The notes beneath the pieces were generated by a model, which searched no databases, was not told the DNA's origin, and worked only from the letters and a program-made list of their open reading frames with translations. Shown piece by piece: positions 44,383 to 54,803 of a DNA stretch of 64,000 bases (within the stretch, counting starts at the first letter, position 1; each line of letters opens with the position of its first letter). The position numbers and the translations under genes were made by a program. Source of the stretch: Roseivirga sp. (GTDB taxonomy: Bacteria > Bacteroidota > Bacteroidia > Cytophagales > Cyclobacteriaceae); NCBI GenBank assembly GCA_021404565.1, contig JAAWWF010000018.1:1-64000 (forward strand), written 5' to 3'.

Positions 44383-44459
44383 GTCTTGTTAAAAATGTGT
44401 GCAAATATCGGGATAATTTTCCAATAATCCATTTATCAAAATCTGCGAGGCGAAATTTA

Positions 44460-46412
44460 CTATTTCGCTCCCAAAGATTTATTCTTTTCGTCATTAAAAT
44501 AGCGAATAAAATCATCAATCGACAAAGAACCTACATCTCCTTCGCCATGTCTTCTTACCGCTACCTGTCTCGATTCCTGTTCCTTCTCCCCTACAATCAG
44601 CATGATCGGAATCTTCTTCACTTCAGCATCACGGATTTTTCTACCAATTTTCTCATCACGATGATCCACAAAGCCTGTAATATCCTCTGATTCGAGTACT
44701 TTATAAAGCTCCTGAGCATAATCGGCATACTTTTCGGAGATAGGCAAAATCGCCACCTGATCTGGTGTAAGCCATAGCGGAAAATCTCCTCCACAATGCT
44801 CAATCAACACGGCCACGAAACGTTCCAAAGAACCGAATGGTGCTCTGTGAATCATCACTGGTCTGTGCTTCTGGTTATCGGAACCTGTGTATTCCAACTC
44901 GAATCGTTCAGGTAAGTTATAATCTACCTGAATAGTTCCCAGTTGCCACTTTCTTCCGAGTGCATCCTTTACCATAAAGTCGAGCTTCGGTCCGTAAAAG
45001 GCGGCTTCTCCCAGCTCAGTCACTGTTGAAAGCTCTTTTTCGGCTGCCGCTTCTATAATAGCCGACTCTGCCTTTTCCCAGGCTTCATCGGTACCGATAT
45101 ACTTTTGCTTGTTTTCAGGATCTCTCAATGAGATCTGGGCTGTAAAGTCTTCAAAGCCAAGCGACTCAAATACGTATAACACCAGGTCGATTACCTTGAT
45201 AAACTCTTCTTTCACCTGCTCCGGCATACAAAAGATATGCGCATCATCCTGTGTAAAGCCTCTTACCCTGGTCAGTCCATGAAGCTCGCCACTTTGCTCA
45301 TAGCGATACACAGTACCGAATTCAGCCAAACGAACCGGTAGCTCTTTATATGACCTTGGTTTAGAACTGAAAATCTCGCAGTGATGAGGACAGTTCATGG
45401 GTTTCAGCAAAAACTCCTCCCCTTCATGGGGTGTTTTAATACCCTGAAAAGAGTCTTCTCCATATTTCTCATAGTGACCTGAAGTGACATAAAGGTTTTT
45501 ATGACCAATATGAGGAGTAACTACAGGGTCATAACCTGCTCTTACCTGTGCTTTACGCATAAAGGTTTCCAGTCGCTCGCGCAGTTTTGCACCTTTAGGC
45601 AGCCAAAGAGGCAGTCCCATGCCTACCTTCTCAGAGAAAGTAAAAAGCTCCAGTTCTTTACCCAGCTTTCTGTGGTCGCGTTTTTTTGCTTCCTCCAGCA
45701 TGTGCATATGAGCAGTCAGCTCCTTCTGCTTAGGGAAAGTGATACCGTAAATACGCGTCAGCTGTTTATTATTTTCATCTCCCCTCCAGTAAGCTCCGGC
45801 TACATTGAGCAGCTTTATGGCTTTGATAAAGCCGGTATGGGGAATATGTGGTCCACGACAGAGATCGGTAAACTCACCTTGCTGATAGAAGGTAATGCTA
45901 CCATCTTCCAGTCCATCGATAAGATCCAGTTTGTATTCGTCATCTTTTTCGGTGAAGTATTCTATGGCGTCTGCCTTTGATACTTCAGACCTGTTATAGG
46001 TATTTTTCTGGCGTGCCAGCTCAAGCATTTTCTGCTCAATCTTTTCCAGGTGGGCTGCATCAAATTCCTGATCGCCAAAATCTACATCATAGTAGTAGCC
46101 AGCTTCGATTGAAGGGCCAATACCGAATTTGGTACCAGGATACAGAATTTGAAGTGCCTCTGCCATTAGGTGGGCAGAAGAGTGCCAGAAAGTAGCTCTT
46201 CCGTCTTCATCTTTCCAGGTAAGCAGCTTTAGAGAAGCATCTGCGGTGATGGCACGTGTTGCGTCCCATACTTCACCGTTGACCTCTGCGGCCAATACAT
46301 TTCTCGCCAGCCCTTCGCTGATGCTCATGGCCACATCCATGGCTGAGCTTCCCTGAGCAAATTCTTTTACTGTTCCGTCAGGGAGTGTGATTTTAATTGT
46401 TTCGTTACTCAT
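44460..46412 (-). CDS. thrS: Threonyl-tRNA synthetase
   Basis: 650 residues from the ATG at 46412 (five extra in-frame codons lie upstream). Domains in order: TGS (about 1-62, [17 protein letters not shown]), editing domain with the HxxxH zinc motif in [13 protein letters not shown], class II catalytic core with zinc cysteine in [14 protein letters not shown] and motif 2 around [22 protein letters not shown], and the anticodon-binding domain at the C-terminus ([10 protein letters not shown] onward). First gene of the thrS-infC-rpmI-rplT operon. A hairpin with an anticodon-like loop sits directly before the start codon. Confidence 0.97.
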   Translation of the reverse strand: MSNETIKITLPDGTVKEFAQGSSAMDVAMSISEGLARNVLAAEVNGEVWDATRAITADASLKLLTWKDEDGRATFWHSSAHLMAEALQILYPGTKFGIGPSIEAGYYYDVDFGDQEFDAAHLEKIEQKMLELARQKNTYNRSEVSKADAIEYFTEKDDEYKLDLIDGLEDGSITFYQQGEFTDLCRGPHIPHTGFIKAIKLLNVAGAYWRGDENNKQLTRIYGITFPKQKELTAHMHMLEEAKKRDHRKLGKELELFTFSEKVGMGLPLWLPKGAKLRERLETFMRKAQVRAGYDPVVTPHIGHKNLYVTSGHYEKYGEDSFQGIKTPHEGEEFLLKPMNCPHHCEIFSSKPRSYKELPVRLAEFGTVYRYEQSGELHGLTRVRGFTQDDAHIFCMPEQVKEEFIKVIDLVLYVFESLGFEDFTAQISLRDPENKQKYIGTDEAWEKAESAIIEAAAEKELSTVTELGEAAFYGPKLDFMVKDALGRKWQLGTIQVDYNLPERFELEYTGSDNQKHRPVMIHRAPFGSLERFVAVLIEHCGGDFPLWLTPDQVAILPISEKYADYAQELYKVLESEDITGFVDHRDEKIGRKIRDAEVKKIPIMLIVGEKEQESRQVAVRRHGEGDVGSLSIDDFIRYFNDEKNKSLGAK

Positions 46413-46422
46413 TTTTCTGTAA

Positions 46423-46446
46423 GTCAAATGCTACAAACCATTTGAC
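46423..46446 (-). promoter_or_regulatory. Hairpin before thrS resembling the tRNA-Thr anticodon arm
   Basis: On the minus strand GTCAAATG-GTTTGTAG-CATTTGAC, a perfect 8-bp stem with an 8-base loop, ending 10 bases before the thrS ATG. The loop contains UUGUA, shared with the CUUGUAA anticodon loop of the tRNA-Thr(UGU) in this window. In E. coli, ThrRS binds a tRNA-like hairpin before its own start codon to repress translation. The role here is inferred. Confidence 0.55.
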
Positions 46447-46633
46447 AGGTTTTGGTTATAAATATGAGCCGCAAATATGCAACAATATTTAGGAGAACTC
46501 CCTAGTAAGCGGATGGCTTTTGAGCTTTTTTTTGGCTCTTTAAACCAGTGGGTGTGCAATAGCCTCATCCATATGAGAATATGACGGCATTATCACCACC
46601 CAACAGGCCGACTTACCTTGACAGAAATAAGGG

Positions 46634-49231
46634 CTACAATGAAAGATTAAAGCTGAATTTGATGCTTGATTTCCTATCCGGGTTGAGTGCGTTATAATTA
46701 AGCCTGCGGATGTAATCTACCCTGAAGAGTTTGAAGATATTCTCCACCCCCAGTCCTACTTCTGCATAGGGCTTAGACGAATCAAGTGTTCTAAAAAGAT
46801 CCTGGACTGAACCATCCCCAATGAGTGGAACTCCCTGCTCATCTCTGTTTACCTGTACATCCAATGTACTCTGACTCACATCTCCTACAAGCACATTTCC
46901 GGTAGCCACCAGTCTCCACTTGAGTTTCTTCATCAAGGGAATACGGTTGAGAATAAAGCCTTCGAAGAAGTGTTGGTACCTTAATGAGGCATAGGACTGA
47001 CTTACAAATTCGAAGAAGTCCAGACCATTGAAGGCAATCCCGGTATAAACAGGCTGTTCGTTACCAATATGGGCAGTTAGCAAAGGATAAGGCACGTCAT
47101 TGAAAACATGACCTGCGTTGATTTGATAGAAAGATACTCCCCAAAAACCTACTTTCAATCTTTGAGATACTCCAAAGTCCAGTTTGTGATAGTCGAAATC
47201 ACCTCCAAATGTGCCTTTCAGTCCTCGGGTGTAAGCAAGTGCGAAGGTGGGCCATCTCAGGGTTCCCAGGCTGATCCTGCTATTATCGTTGATCAGGAAG
47301 GTCTCGTCTCTGGCGTATTTGAGCCTTAGGCTTACCTCGGTGGTAGAAAAGTCGCTGCCCAATGGAGAAGCTACGTCATTCAGGTTGGTACGATACCTGA
47401 AATTGAATTCAGGGTTAAAATCCTGTTTTCTTACCCTGATACCGAAAGAGAATGCCTTTGAGGCCTGATGGGCGAAGTCAAACTGATAGCGTTCATACCT
47501 GAAGGGCCGTACCAGGTTACCCAACTGAGTTAGTGCCAGGAAAGCACTACCATCATCGAGATTGGTGAGTCTGTTTACCTGAATACCCAATTGGTCGAGA
47601 TCATTTCTGTAATTGAATGAAAGGGTTGTCCATTTTTTCCGATTGGCAATGAGCTGTGCACCAAGGCCATATTTAAATTTTTGATCGTTGAAACCATAGG
47701 CGGTATAACCATTAAGCTGCCATTTACGACTGAAATTCTCATTCGTTCTACCTCCTACCCTAAGGCGCAGGCCTTCGACATTATTCGCAGACACCAAAAA
47801 CGGCCAGGGTCCTAAATCTAATTTACCTACCTCCACATACCCACGGGCTACAGTTTTCAGAATCGTAGTCCAGGTCTTTACCAGTGGTATATTGTTCAAC
47901 GAGTCGATCATGGCAAATACGTTCTTCTCAGTAGTAGAAAGGGTGTCGTGCCTGTTTTCTTCCCAAAAGATGTCATCCTGGGTCCTTGCATCCTCTTCCA
48001 GCTCAATAGTACGTGCGAAGAATTTAAGGGGCTTAGGTTCTGTGACCTGCAGGTTTTTATTAGAAGTATAGAATTTGGCGAGAAAGCCAGCTGATTTCTT
48101 GGAGAGCTCTGACACGTCAATCAAAACCCTGGACTTAACAGGCAGCCAGGCTCCTGCTGTGGTACGTTCGAGCTCTTGTTGGATCCTGACCTTTTCAATA
48201 AAATTGAGGTTGGCACCTTTCTGCATTGCAGCATCAATACGCTTAATACCAAAATCTTCTTTGGCGACCCATATCGTTCCAACGAAGGCAAGCTCCTGAC
48301 TGTTTTTAGGCTGAAAATCAAGAATGTAACAATACTCTCCCTCTACGTCAGCACTATCTCTTAGCTCATAGTCGTAAATAACCCTCCAGCCATCACCAAT
48401 AGGTGAAGCAAACTCCTTCTCTACAATCGTCATCCTGTTCTGGTAGAAATTGTATTCCTGAAAGGAGGAACCGATTATTTGAGAGATCAATGAACCATCT
48501 TCAATACCAACTCCACGAATTTTAGTCTTCTCAATCTGCTCTTTTTGTAATCGCGGACTGGAACGAAAGTAGAATTTGGAAAGTGATTCAGAGATAAAGA
48601 GTGGCAGAATGGGTTTACCATCCTCTCCCGCTATGACACTGACACTATCGAGTACTGCAGAAATCTTCTGCATGTATTTCTTCTCCCTTAGTTTGTCGGT
48701 GATGTTATCAATATCAATTTCTATCTTATTATAGCTCTCATACTCATAGGCATCCAGCTTACGCTTGTCATTGAACTTCTTATTGTCAATCACCTTTCGC
48801 ATGATTGGGAAAGCGGGGTTTTCCTGGCGACCAGAGGTTACCACAAACTCACCTAAAGAATTGGCTTCGGGTAGCAACTGAAAGTTGATGGTTTGGGTAA
48901 TGCCTTTTACATAAACCTTCTTTTTGCGCTCATAGCCTATATAAGAGACAATGATAGTATCTGATTCAGCCTGACCTTTTATTTCATAGAAACCGTCAAA
49001 ATCTGTGGGAGAACCTATGGAAGTTCCCTTAAGTACCACATTGGCAAAGGGAATAGGATCACCTGACTCGGCATCTGTAACCTTTCCTCTGATGATGGTT
49101 TGTTGTGAGAAGACCTGCAGGCTGGTGAGAATACCTGCAAGCAACAATGTAATGCGTTTCAAATGACCGGGTTTAGTTTTTAAACAGTTGTTTAACGAGA
49201 GCATTGACGAAAAAGTGAACCTTAGGCTCAT
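46634..49231 (-). CDS. DUF5686-family outer-membrane protein with carboxypeptidase-like regulatory domain
   Basis: 865 residues. After a signal segment (RITLLLAGILTSLQVFSQ, about 25-43) comes a CarboxypepD_reg-like beta-sandwich (IIRGKVTDAESGDPIPFANVVLKG, about 45-130). The long DUF5686 region follows and ends in beta-barrel-like strands (SSIKFSFNLSL at the very C-terminus, terminal residue Leu rather than Phe). It is likely an outer-membrane barrel with a periplasmic domain; function unknown. The exact start is uncertain, with a second ATG at 49204. It begins 11 bp after trmH and is probably co-transcribed with it. Confidence 0.85.
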   Translation of the reverse strand: MSLRFTFSSMLSLNNCLKTKPGHLKRITLLLAGILTSLQVFSQQTIIRGKVTDAESGDPIPFANVVLKGTSIGSPTDFDGFYEIKGQAESDTIIVSYIGYERKKKVYVKGITQTINFQLLPEANSLGEFVVTSGRQENPAFPIMRKVIDNKKFNDKRKLDAYEYESYNKIEIDIDNITDKLREKKYMQKISAVLDSVSVIAGEDGKPILPLFISESLSKFYFRSSPRLQKEQIEKTKIRGVGIEDGSLISQIIGSSFQEYNFYQNRMTIVEKEFASPIGDGWRVIYDYELRDSADVEGEYCYILDFQPKNSQELAFVGTIWVAKEDFGIKRIDAAMQKGANLNFIEKVRIQQELERTTAGAWLPVKSRVLIDVSELSKKSAGFLAKFYTSNKNLQVTEPKPLKFFARTIELEEDARTQDDIFWEENRHDTLSTTEKNVFAMIDSLNNIPLVKTWTTILKTVARGYVEVGKLDLGPWPFLVSANNVEGLRLRVGGRTNENFSRKWQLNGYTAYGFNDQKFKYGLGAQLIANRKKWTTLSFNYRNDLDQLGIQVNRLTNLDDGSAFLALTQLGNLVRPFRYERYQFDFAHQASKAFSFGIRVRKQDFNPEFNFRYRTNLNDVASPLGSDFSTTEVSLRLKYARDETFLINDNSRISLGTLRWPTFALAYTRGLKGTFGGDFDYHKLDFGVSQRLKVGFWGVSFYQINAGHVFNDVPYPLLTAHIGNEQPVYTGIAFNGLDFFEFVSQSYASLRYQHFFEGFILNRIPLMKKLKWRLVATGNVLVGDVSQSTLDVQVNRDEQGVPLIGDGSVQDLFRTLDSSKPYAEVGLGVENIFKLFRVDYIRRLNYNALNPDRKSSIKFSFNLSL

Positions 49232-49242
49232 TTTTTAACAAT

Positions 49243-49923
49243 TTATAAGGGCTTACGTTCACTTTGACTTAAATAATTTTTGATGTGGATGTCAGACCTC
49301 TTGACAATCCGTTGGTACCAGGCCAGTTTCAGTTCTCTTTTTTCATCTTCTGACAGTCGCCAATCGACATCGGAAGCCTTAAGTCTGGTTACTAATTCGT
49401 TCAAAATTAGTGCCGCACTTACAGAGACATTAAACGATTCTGTGAAACCATACATGGGTATATGAACCAGTTCATCTGCCTCTTCTTTTGCATAGTCACT
49501 CAATCCTCGCAACTCCGTCCCAAACACCAGGGCTGTCTTTTTACTGATACCCAACTCATGCACAGATGCAGAATTTCGGTCTGGGGTTGTACCAACTATA
49601 CGATAACCTTTCTTTTTTAAGTCTTTTATACAACGAGCCGGGCTTTCTTCAGAACGTATATACTTTTCTAAGTTGACCCATTTTGACGCACCTCTGACAA
49701 TATTCGGGTTCACCTCATAGTCATGTAGCCTCTGGGCGATGTATAAATCCTGGACTCCAAAGCAGTCGCAAGTTCTGATCACAGCACTGATATTGTGAGC
49801 ATGGTACAGGTCTTCCAGCATAACCGTGATATGTCTTGTACGCTGATCAAGCACATCATTGATGAGTTGGACCTTGTGGTCAGTGACATATGCTTCGAGT
49901 AAATTGACTAGTTCCTTTTCCAA
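49243..49923 (-). CDS. trmH: tRNA (guanosine(18)-2'-O)-methyltransferase, SpoU/TrmH family
   Basis: 226 residues. Knot-fold methyltransferase motifs are seen: HNISAVIRTCDCFGVQDLYI (motif 1), TALVFGTELRGLSDYA (motif 2) and HIPMYGFTESFNVSVSAALIL (motif 3). The C-terminal basic tail is typical of TrmH. It methylates the ribose of G18 in the D loop of tRNAs. First in a unit with the DUF5686 gene. Confidence 0.92.
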   Translation of the reverse strand: MEKELVNLLEAYVTDHKVQLINDVLDQRTRHITVMLEDLYHAHNISAVIRTCDCFGVQDLYIAQRLHDYEVNPNIVRGASKWVNLEKYIRSEESPARCIKDLKKKGYRIVGTTPDRNSASVHELGISKKTALVFGTELRGLSDYAKEEADELVHIPMYGFTESFNVSVSAALILNELVTRLKASDVDWRLSEDEKRELKLAWYQRIVKRSDIHIKNYLSQSERKPL

Positions 49924-49947
49924 ATGGATTGACTAAAATTGAAGCGG

Positions 49948-49955
49948 CAAAGGTA
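49948..49955 (-). promoter_or_regulatory. Probable -7 element for trmH
   Basis: On the minus strand TACCTTTG, 24 bp before the trmH ATG, fits the Bacteroidota -7 consensus. I do not see a matching TTTG at the expected distance upstream, so the promoter is incomplete. Confidence 0.4.
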
Positions 49956-50079
49956 GGCAAAAGCTACATGGTAAATGATGAATTTTAAACTACTCATTCA
50001 CTCTTAGCTTGTCCTTGGCTAACCAGTTACAACAGAGTCTGAGCCCTTACCTGTAAACCGCTTTAAGAGTAGGACGTAT

Positions 50080-50979
50080 ATGAGCATGATGTCACTTAAG
50101 AGAATCATCATATTTTTGCTATCAGTCTTCGGAACATCCAGCGCTGTTCAGGGACAGAATATGGCCGTTGATGTGTTTTTGCCTGATTTAGTCTCCACCA
50201 ACATTATAGAGTACTACACTGCTTTTACTCCCGATGGGAACAAACTCTATTTTGTAAGGCGAAATGCTGAATGGGGAGACTTTAGTGACAAGACACCAGG
50301 CCACATCTATACCACAGAATATATAGCCGGAAAATGGCAGAGGCCGCAAATGGCGAGTTTTTCGGGAGAGTACTCTGACGGAGCTCCTTTCATTTCAGGA
50401 GACGGTAAATATTTCTTTTTCACGTCAAAACGACCTCGTGAGGACAAAAGGACAGAGGATACCGATATCTGGTTCATGACTCAAACTTCTTCAGGCTGGT
50501 CTACCCCTGAACCACTTTCGGGAACCATTAACTCGAAAAAAACAGAATTCAGCCCGGTACTCACCGATAGCGGCAATCTTTATTTTGCTTCCATGCGTGA
50601 AGGTGGCCTTGGCCAGGGGGATATTTATGTGTGCAAGTTTGATGGTATGCGCTGTAATCAAACGCAAAACCTGGGCGGTCAGATCAACTCCCCCACCGGT
50701 GAATGGAATGTCTTTGTAGATCGGGCGGAGACCTATATGATCTTTGAGGCATCGGGGCGTATTTCAGGTAAGGACAATGGAGATTTTTATATCTCATTTA
50801 GACAGAATGGCATTTGGCAAAAGGCCATTTATATGGATGTACTTAATACTGAGGGCAGTGACCTGGCTGCCAGATTATCGCCTGATGGTAAAACACTCTA
50901 TTTTGCCCAATCCACAAGAGGCGAAGTAGACATTAAATCTGTCAGTATTGAGGTGATTGAACAATACAGGAATAAGTAA
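50080..50979 (+). CDS. Secreted PD40 (WD40-like) beta-propeller protein
   Basis: 299 residues with a signal peptide ending near VQGQ (about residue 27). The PD40/TolB-like blades recur: AFTPDGNKLYFVRR, PFISGDGKYFFFTSKRP, SPVLTDSGNLYFASMREGG and RLSPDGKTLYFAQS. The GxxDIY/W motif appears as TDIWFMTQ and GDIYVCKF. Such propellers without an OmpA domain probably bind proteins or glycans. It is convergent with the GH113-like gene, with a gap of only 6 bp. Confidence 0.85.
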   Translation: MSMMSLKRIIIFLLSVFGTSSAVQGQNMAVDVFLPDLVSTNIIEYYTAFTPDGNKLYFVRRNAEWGDFSDKTPGHIYTTEYIAGKWQRPQMASFSGEYSDGAPFISGDGKYFFFTSKRPREDKRTEDTDIWFMTQTSSGWSTPEPLSGTINSKKTEFSPVLTDSGNLYFASMREGGLGQGDIYVCKFDGMRCNQTQNLGGQINSPTGEWNVFVDRAETYMIFEASGRISGKDNGDFYISFRQNGIWQKAIYMDVLNTEGSDLAARLSPDGKTLYFAQSTRGEVDIKSVSIEVIEQYRNK

Positions 50980-50985
50980 GACTCC

Positions 50986-52125
50986 TCAATTCCCTTCAAA
51001 CCATCGTTTGAGTATCTCAGCTGCCGGTTTACCTCTTGGAGAGTAATTGGGATTATTTAAAACACCCTTGTATTCTGACCAACGCCAGACAAAAACTCCC
51101 TTCATCCAGGGCTCTTGCCATATACTCTCAAACATGCTTTGATAAGCCTCTTTTTGGGCCATATTATTCACCGTATTATCAGTGTTATTATAGCGATTGT
51201 TATCCCATGGTTCAGCTCCTACGTAATCTTCATTCTGATATCCCCACTCTGTGAGAATTATAGGTTTATGGTGTTTGGCGGCCAATCGTTCCAGTTTGAT
51301 CCTGTACTTGTCCCAAGCTGATTTTAAATCAACAAAGTCAGGATGCTGTTTTTTACTGAGTGGAAAATAGGCATCTACTCCTATATAGTCCAGTTCGTTC
51401 CAAAAGCCTATTTTATCATAGCTATCCCAGTTAGCAGCATAAACCAACGGCCCGCTATAAACGGTCCTGACTTTCCTGATCAGGTTGTGCCAGAACTCTG
51501 GTTTTTCAAGGGCGGTCCTTTTCATTTCTGTGCCAATGCAAAAGAGCTCTACTTTTAAGGAATCTGCGATGCGAGCATAATCCAGAATATAGTTTTCATA
51601 CCCTCTGGCAAAGGTATCCCAGTCTGCATCGTTTTTAGTCATGAGGGCACCGCGCCAATAATCATTGCCTTCAATTCTATTTTCCTGACTGGAAATAAAG
51701 GTCCGCTGGCTCTGAATAAATTGCATTCTGGAAACACTATCTTCAAAATCTACGCTGGGCGCCTTCCAGCGAGACAAATCCCATCCTATTGTCAAGTGGG
51801 GCTTGAGCATTACCTTAAGTCCGTTTTTCCTGGCTAAAGAAATTCCTTCCAACGTGGCCTGCTTTCTCTCCCCAAACCACTGACCTTCAAAGTCATAAAC
51901 TACCCTGAGGTTTTGACGATACACAGTAGCTTCCGGCACCAGGGCTACAAAATTGCCCCCTACTTCAGCCATGGAACTAAACATCTGATCATGCAAAGGA
52001 CCTCGTCCGGGACCAGTAAAGGTCAGCCCCCCTATTTTCGTTTCCAACGGATCGGTGTATTGTATTCCCTGCTGGCAGGAACCAAGCAGACTTGCACACA
52101 AAATCAATGAGATCAGCCATTTCAT
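50986..52125 (-). CDS. GH113-like glycoside hydrolase lipoprotein
   Basis: 379 residues from the ATG at 52125; a lipobox LLGSC lies near residue 17. TIM-barrel hydrolase features: GLKVMLKPHLTIG, FCIGTEMKRTA with the putative acid/base glutamate, YIGVDAYFPLS, and ILTEWGYQNEDYVG with the putative nucleophile. GH113 enzymes are mostly beta-mannanases. Together with the GH5 gene at 24.3 kb this hints at mannan use, but specificity is inferred. Confidence 0.82.
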   Translation of the reverse strand: MKWLISLILCASLLGSCQQGIQYTDPLETKIGGLTFTGPGRGPLHDQMFSSMAEVGGNFVALVPEATVYRQNLRVVYDFEGQWFGERKQATLEGISLARKNGLKVMLKPHLTIGWDLSRWKAPSVDFEDSVSRMQFIQSQRTFISSQENRIEGNDYWRGALMTKNDADWDTFARGYENYILDYARIADSLKVELFCIGTEMKRTALEKPEFWHNLIRKVRTVYSGPLVYAANWDSYDKIGFWNELDYIGVDAYFPLSKKQHPDFVDLKSAWDKYRIKLERLAAKHHKPIILTEWGYQNEDYVGAEPWDNNRYNNTDNTVNNMAQKEAYQSMFESIWQEPWMKGVFVWRWSEYKGVLNNPNYSPRGKPAAEILKRWFEGN

Positions 52126-52173
52126 GTTTGAAGCTAACCCTGCTTGCACAAAGGAACTATCAGATAGCAGACA

Positions 52174-52674
52174 TTAATTTGTTGCTGTACTATCATTCAT
52201 TAGCCTTTCGGCTAACCCTACCAGAAATTGGGGTGGATATTCAATAAAGTCAGTATGTCTCTTGATTTTTCCTTGTTCATCGAATTGAAGTGAGATCACA
52301 AAACGCATGTGCTCAGCATCATCATAGAGTTGGCCATTGTAATAAAACGGAGTAAAGTAACCACGCCCCATAGCGGTGCTGTCGGTAGTCGTCAAATCTT
52401 CCAAAACCAACACCTCTGGGTAATCAGGGTGTTTTTCAAGTAAAGGATCAGGCCAGTTGTAGAAGTTGATGAACTCTTCTTTGTTGTAGGTATATCTAAA
52501 AATAACATCTTTGAAAACCAGGTCTTCTGCATACAAGTCCTGAAACGCCTTCCAATCAGTTCGGGCTTTATAGGTATCGAAAAAAAGTATGGCATGTTCT
52601 CTGGCAAAATCGACCTTCTCTTGGGGATTTGCACAGGCTGCCAAAAGTAGAAAGAGCAAAAGGAATCGCTTCAT
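52174..52674 (-). CDS. NTF2-like (SnoaL-type) lipoprotein
   Basis: 166 residues from the ATG at 52674, where the signal peptide MKRFLLLFLLLAAC with its lipobox begins. The mature part has the cone-fold pattern: helix AREHAILFFDTYKARTDWKAFQDLYAEDLVFKD (seen in part), then YNKEEFINFYNWPDP and the sheet FVISLQFDEQGKIKRHTDFIEYP. NTF2-like proteins are small enzymes or binders; the substrate is unknown. It is divergent from the amidohydrolase and upstream of the GH113-like gene on the same strand (48 bp). Confidence 0.75.
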   Translation of the reverse strand: MKRFLLLFLLLAACANPQEKVDFAREHAILFFDTYKARTDWKAFQDLYAEDLVFKDVIFRYTYNKEEFINFYNWPDPLLEKHPDYPEVLVLEDLTTTDSTAMGRGYFTPFYYNGQLYDDAEHMRFVISLQFDEQGKIKRHTDFIEYPPQFLVGLAERLMNDSTATN

Positions 52675-52825
52675 TAACCGGCTTTTCAGTGAAAGCCCTA
52701 AAGTTAGGCATTGATTCGATACGCGCTCTTGATCTAGATCAACAAACAACTTTGCCGATCATCAAATGAAAGAGAAGGATGGCTGTCAAATTTGCTACTT
52801 TTCAACTCAACCTTATACAACAGCC

Positions 52826-54109
52826 ATGCGATTGAATCGGATAGTCATCCTATTACTCCTACCACTCTTATTCTCCTGTGAAAATCAGTCTGCAGACAAT
52901 AGCTCTATTACCGCCTTTGTAGGCGCCACGCTTATCGATGGTACAGGTGCTTCTCCTATCAATGATGCCGTCCTTCTGGTAGAAAATGGCCGAATACGGC
53001 AAGTAGGTAGCAAAGAGGTCGTGGATATTCCCAAAGGAGCACAGGAAGTAGACATGGCCGGCAAGTACGTTATGCCGGGTATGATTAACGGTCATGGACA
53101 TATAGGAGGCACAGAAGGGCTGCAAGGAGGCAAGTATTCGCGAGAGAATCTTCTACGAGATCTGGCGCTCAACGCCCGCTACGGTGTTACCACTGTGGTG
53201 AGCCTTGGAGGAGACGAGCAGGCTTCTATTGAAGTAAGAGATGCTCAGGAAACTGGTTCACTCAGTCATAGTCGACTTTTTGTAGCCGGCACAATTGTGA
53301 CAGGAGATAGTCCTGAGGAAGTAAAGCTGGTGGTACAGGAAAATGCCAGGAACAAGGTGGATTTCATTAAAATCCGGGTGGATGACAACCTCAGGGCTTC
53401 AGTAAAAATGCCCTCAGACGTGTACTCTGCCGTTATAGAAGAAGCCCACAAGCATGGTATTCCGGTAGCTTCACACCTCTACTACCTGAAAGATGCCAAA
53501 GGACTACTAAATGCAGGCACAGACTACATTGCTCATAGCATCAGAGACAAAGAGGTAGACCAGGAGTTGATCGAGCTGATTAAAGCAAAGGATGTCTATT
53601 ATTGCCCCACCCTTATGAGGGAAGTTTCGGTATTCGCTTATGCCGAGACCCCGGATTTCCTGGCTGATAAATTTCTATTGAACGAAGTGGAACCGGAAAT
53701 TATTGAAGCCTTAAAAGCCCCTGAAAGGCAAAAGAGGATTAAGGAGAACCCACGAACGAAAGTTTATGAAGAGGCCCTGGTAATGGCCATGAGCAACCTT
53801 AAGAAGTTGTCAGATAATGGTGTAAAAATAGTTATGGGTACAGATGCAGGGCCTCCGGCTCGTTTTCAGGGATACTTTGAGCACAAAGAGTTGGAATTGA
53901 TGGTAGCCGCAGGGTTGACTCCTATGCAAACTCTGGTAGCGGCCACCGGCAATGCCGCAAAACACTTGAACCTCAAGGATATCGGAACATTAGAGAAAGG
54001 TAACTGGGCGGATTTTATCTTGTTAGAAAAGAATCCACTGGAGGATATTACGAATACCCAAAGTTTGTTGGATGTCTGGATTGCCGGGAACAAAGTGCCT
54101 GAGAAATGA
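52826..54109 (+). CDS. Amidohydrolase-family lipoprotein
   Basis: 427 residues from the ATG at 52826; lipobox LLFSC near residue 18. Metal-dependent hydrolase of the imidazolonepropionase/prolidase-like group. It has the HxH motif in GMINGHGHIGG, a lysine in DFIKIRVDD that may be carbamylated, histidines in PVASHLYY and YIAHSI, and the terminal metal aspartate in VMGTDAGPP. The C-terminal composite beta-sandwich has ADFILLEKNPLEDI. Likely a periplasmic hydrolase of a cyclic amide or dipeptide; substrate unknown. Confidence 0.88.
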   Translation: MRLNRIVILLLLPLLFSCENQSADNSSITAFVGATLIDGTGASPINDAVLLVENGRIRQVGSKEVVDIPKGAQEVDMAGKYVMPGMINGHGHIGGTEGLQGGKYSRENLLRDLALNARYGVTTVVSLGGDEQASIEVRDAQETGSLSHSRLFVAGTIVTGDSPEEVKLVVQENARNKVDFIKIRVDDNLRASVKMPSDVYSAVIEEAHKHGIPVASHLYYLKDAKGLLNAGTDYIAHSIRDKEVDQELIELIKAKDVYYCPTLMREVSVFAYAETPDFLADKFLLNEVEPEIIEALKAPERQKRIKENPRTKVYEEALVMAMSNLKKLSDNGVKIVMGTDAGPPARFQGYFEHKELELMVAAGLTPMQTLVAATGNAAKHLNLKDIGTLEKGNWADFILLEKNPLEDITNTQSLLDVWIAGNKVPEK

Positions 54110-54598
54110 AAAATGTTAATTCTGATTTTTTTTGGAACAGCCTTGGCTAAAGTGTGAGAACCTTGGATCAATCTGTTAATATAAGGGTTAATAGATTTGG
54201 TCTTATTTTCTATTGATTATTGGAATTGTAAAGTTTGAAAACCCCATCCCCGGAACCTTGTTTGTCGCTTTTTGCGGCCAAAAAGGACCAAAAACCCTTT
54301 CCGAAAATACCAAATTCAAGTTTGGTTCTAACCGGCATGGCCTTCGCGTGCCAAATCCAACCAACTTGTATTTCGCTCATTGTCGGTTTCATCACCCTCC
54401 TGGACGTATAGAAATGGATAGACAACCAAAGTCCGCGTATTCAAAATCATCAGTTCCCCTAACACAATTTTGCCGATTGATTTACCAAGGCTTGGGTGAT
54501 TGAAAAACTCCTACGCTAAAGCTTCAGGTATCGGGATTAGGATTAAAAGGTCTTGGATAATAAATCACCTTCGCTAAAGCTCCGGTGATTGAAAAAGA

Positions 54599-54631
54599 AA
54601 AAGCCATTGGTCAGGTGACAAACGGCTTTTG
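54599..54631 (+). terminator. Imperfect hairpin, possible terminator
   Basis: AAAAAGCC and GGCTTTT pair at the base, with further TTG/CAA pairing inside. It is about 490 bp after the amidohydrolase, so its relation to that gene is doubtful. Confidence 0.4.
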
Positions 54632-54763
54632 GAAGATGAACAAACAAAATTATTAATTTCTTATCGTTAAACCTGTTTCACCAGATTTGTACTTATAACA
54701 GCTAATTATAAAAACACCCTTACTGACTCCCGAAAAAATTCTATAAGTTGGAATTATTGAGCA

Positions 54764-54803
54764 AAAGAAAGCCCCTCGGTTTTGATAAACTGAGGGGCTT
54801 TCT
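54764..54803 (-). terminator. Intrinsic terminator after parC
   Basis: On the minus strand AGAAAGCCCCTC pairs with GAGGGGCTTTCT around a loop of about 14 bases, followed by TTTGC. It starts about 20 bp after the parC stop. Confidence 0.88.

Noticed and set aside
54210..54503. Frames on both strands after the amidohydrolase
   Set aside because: No recognisable domain; they overlap each other in a region of short repeats, more like decayed sequence.
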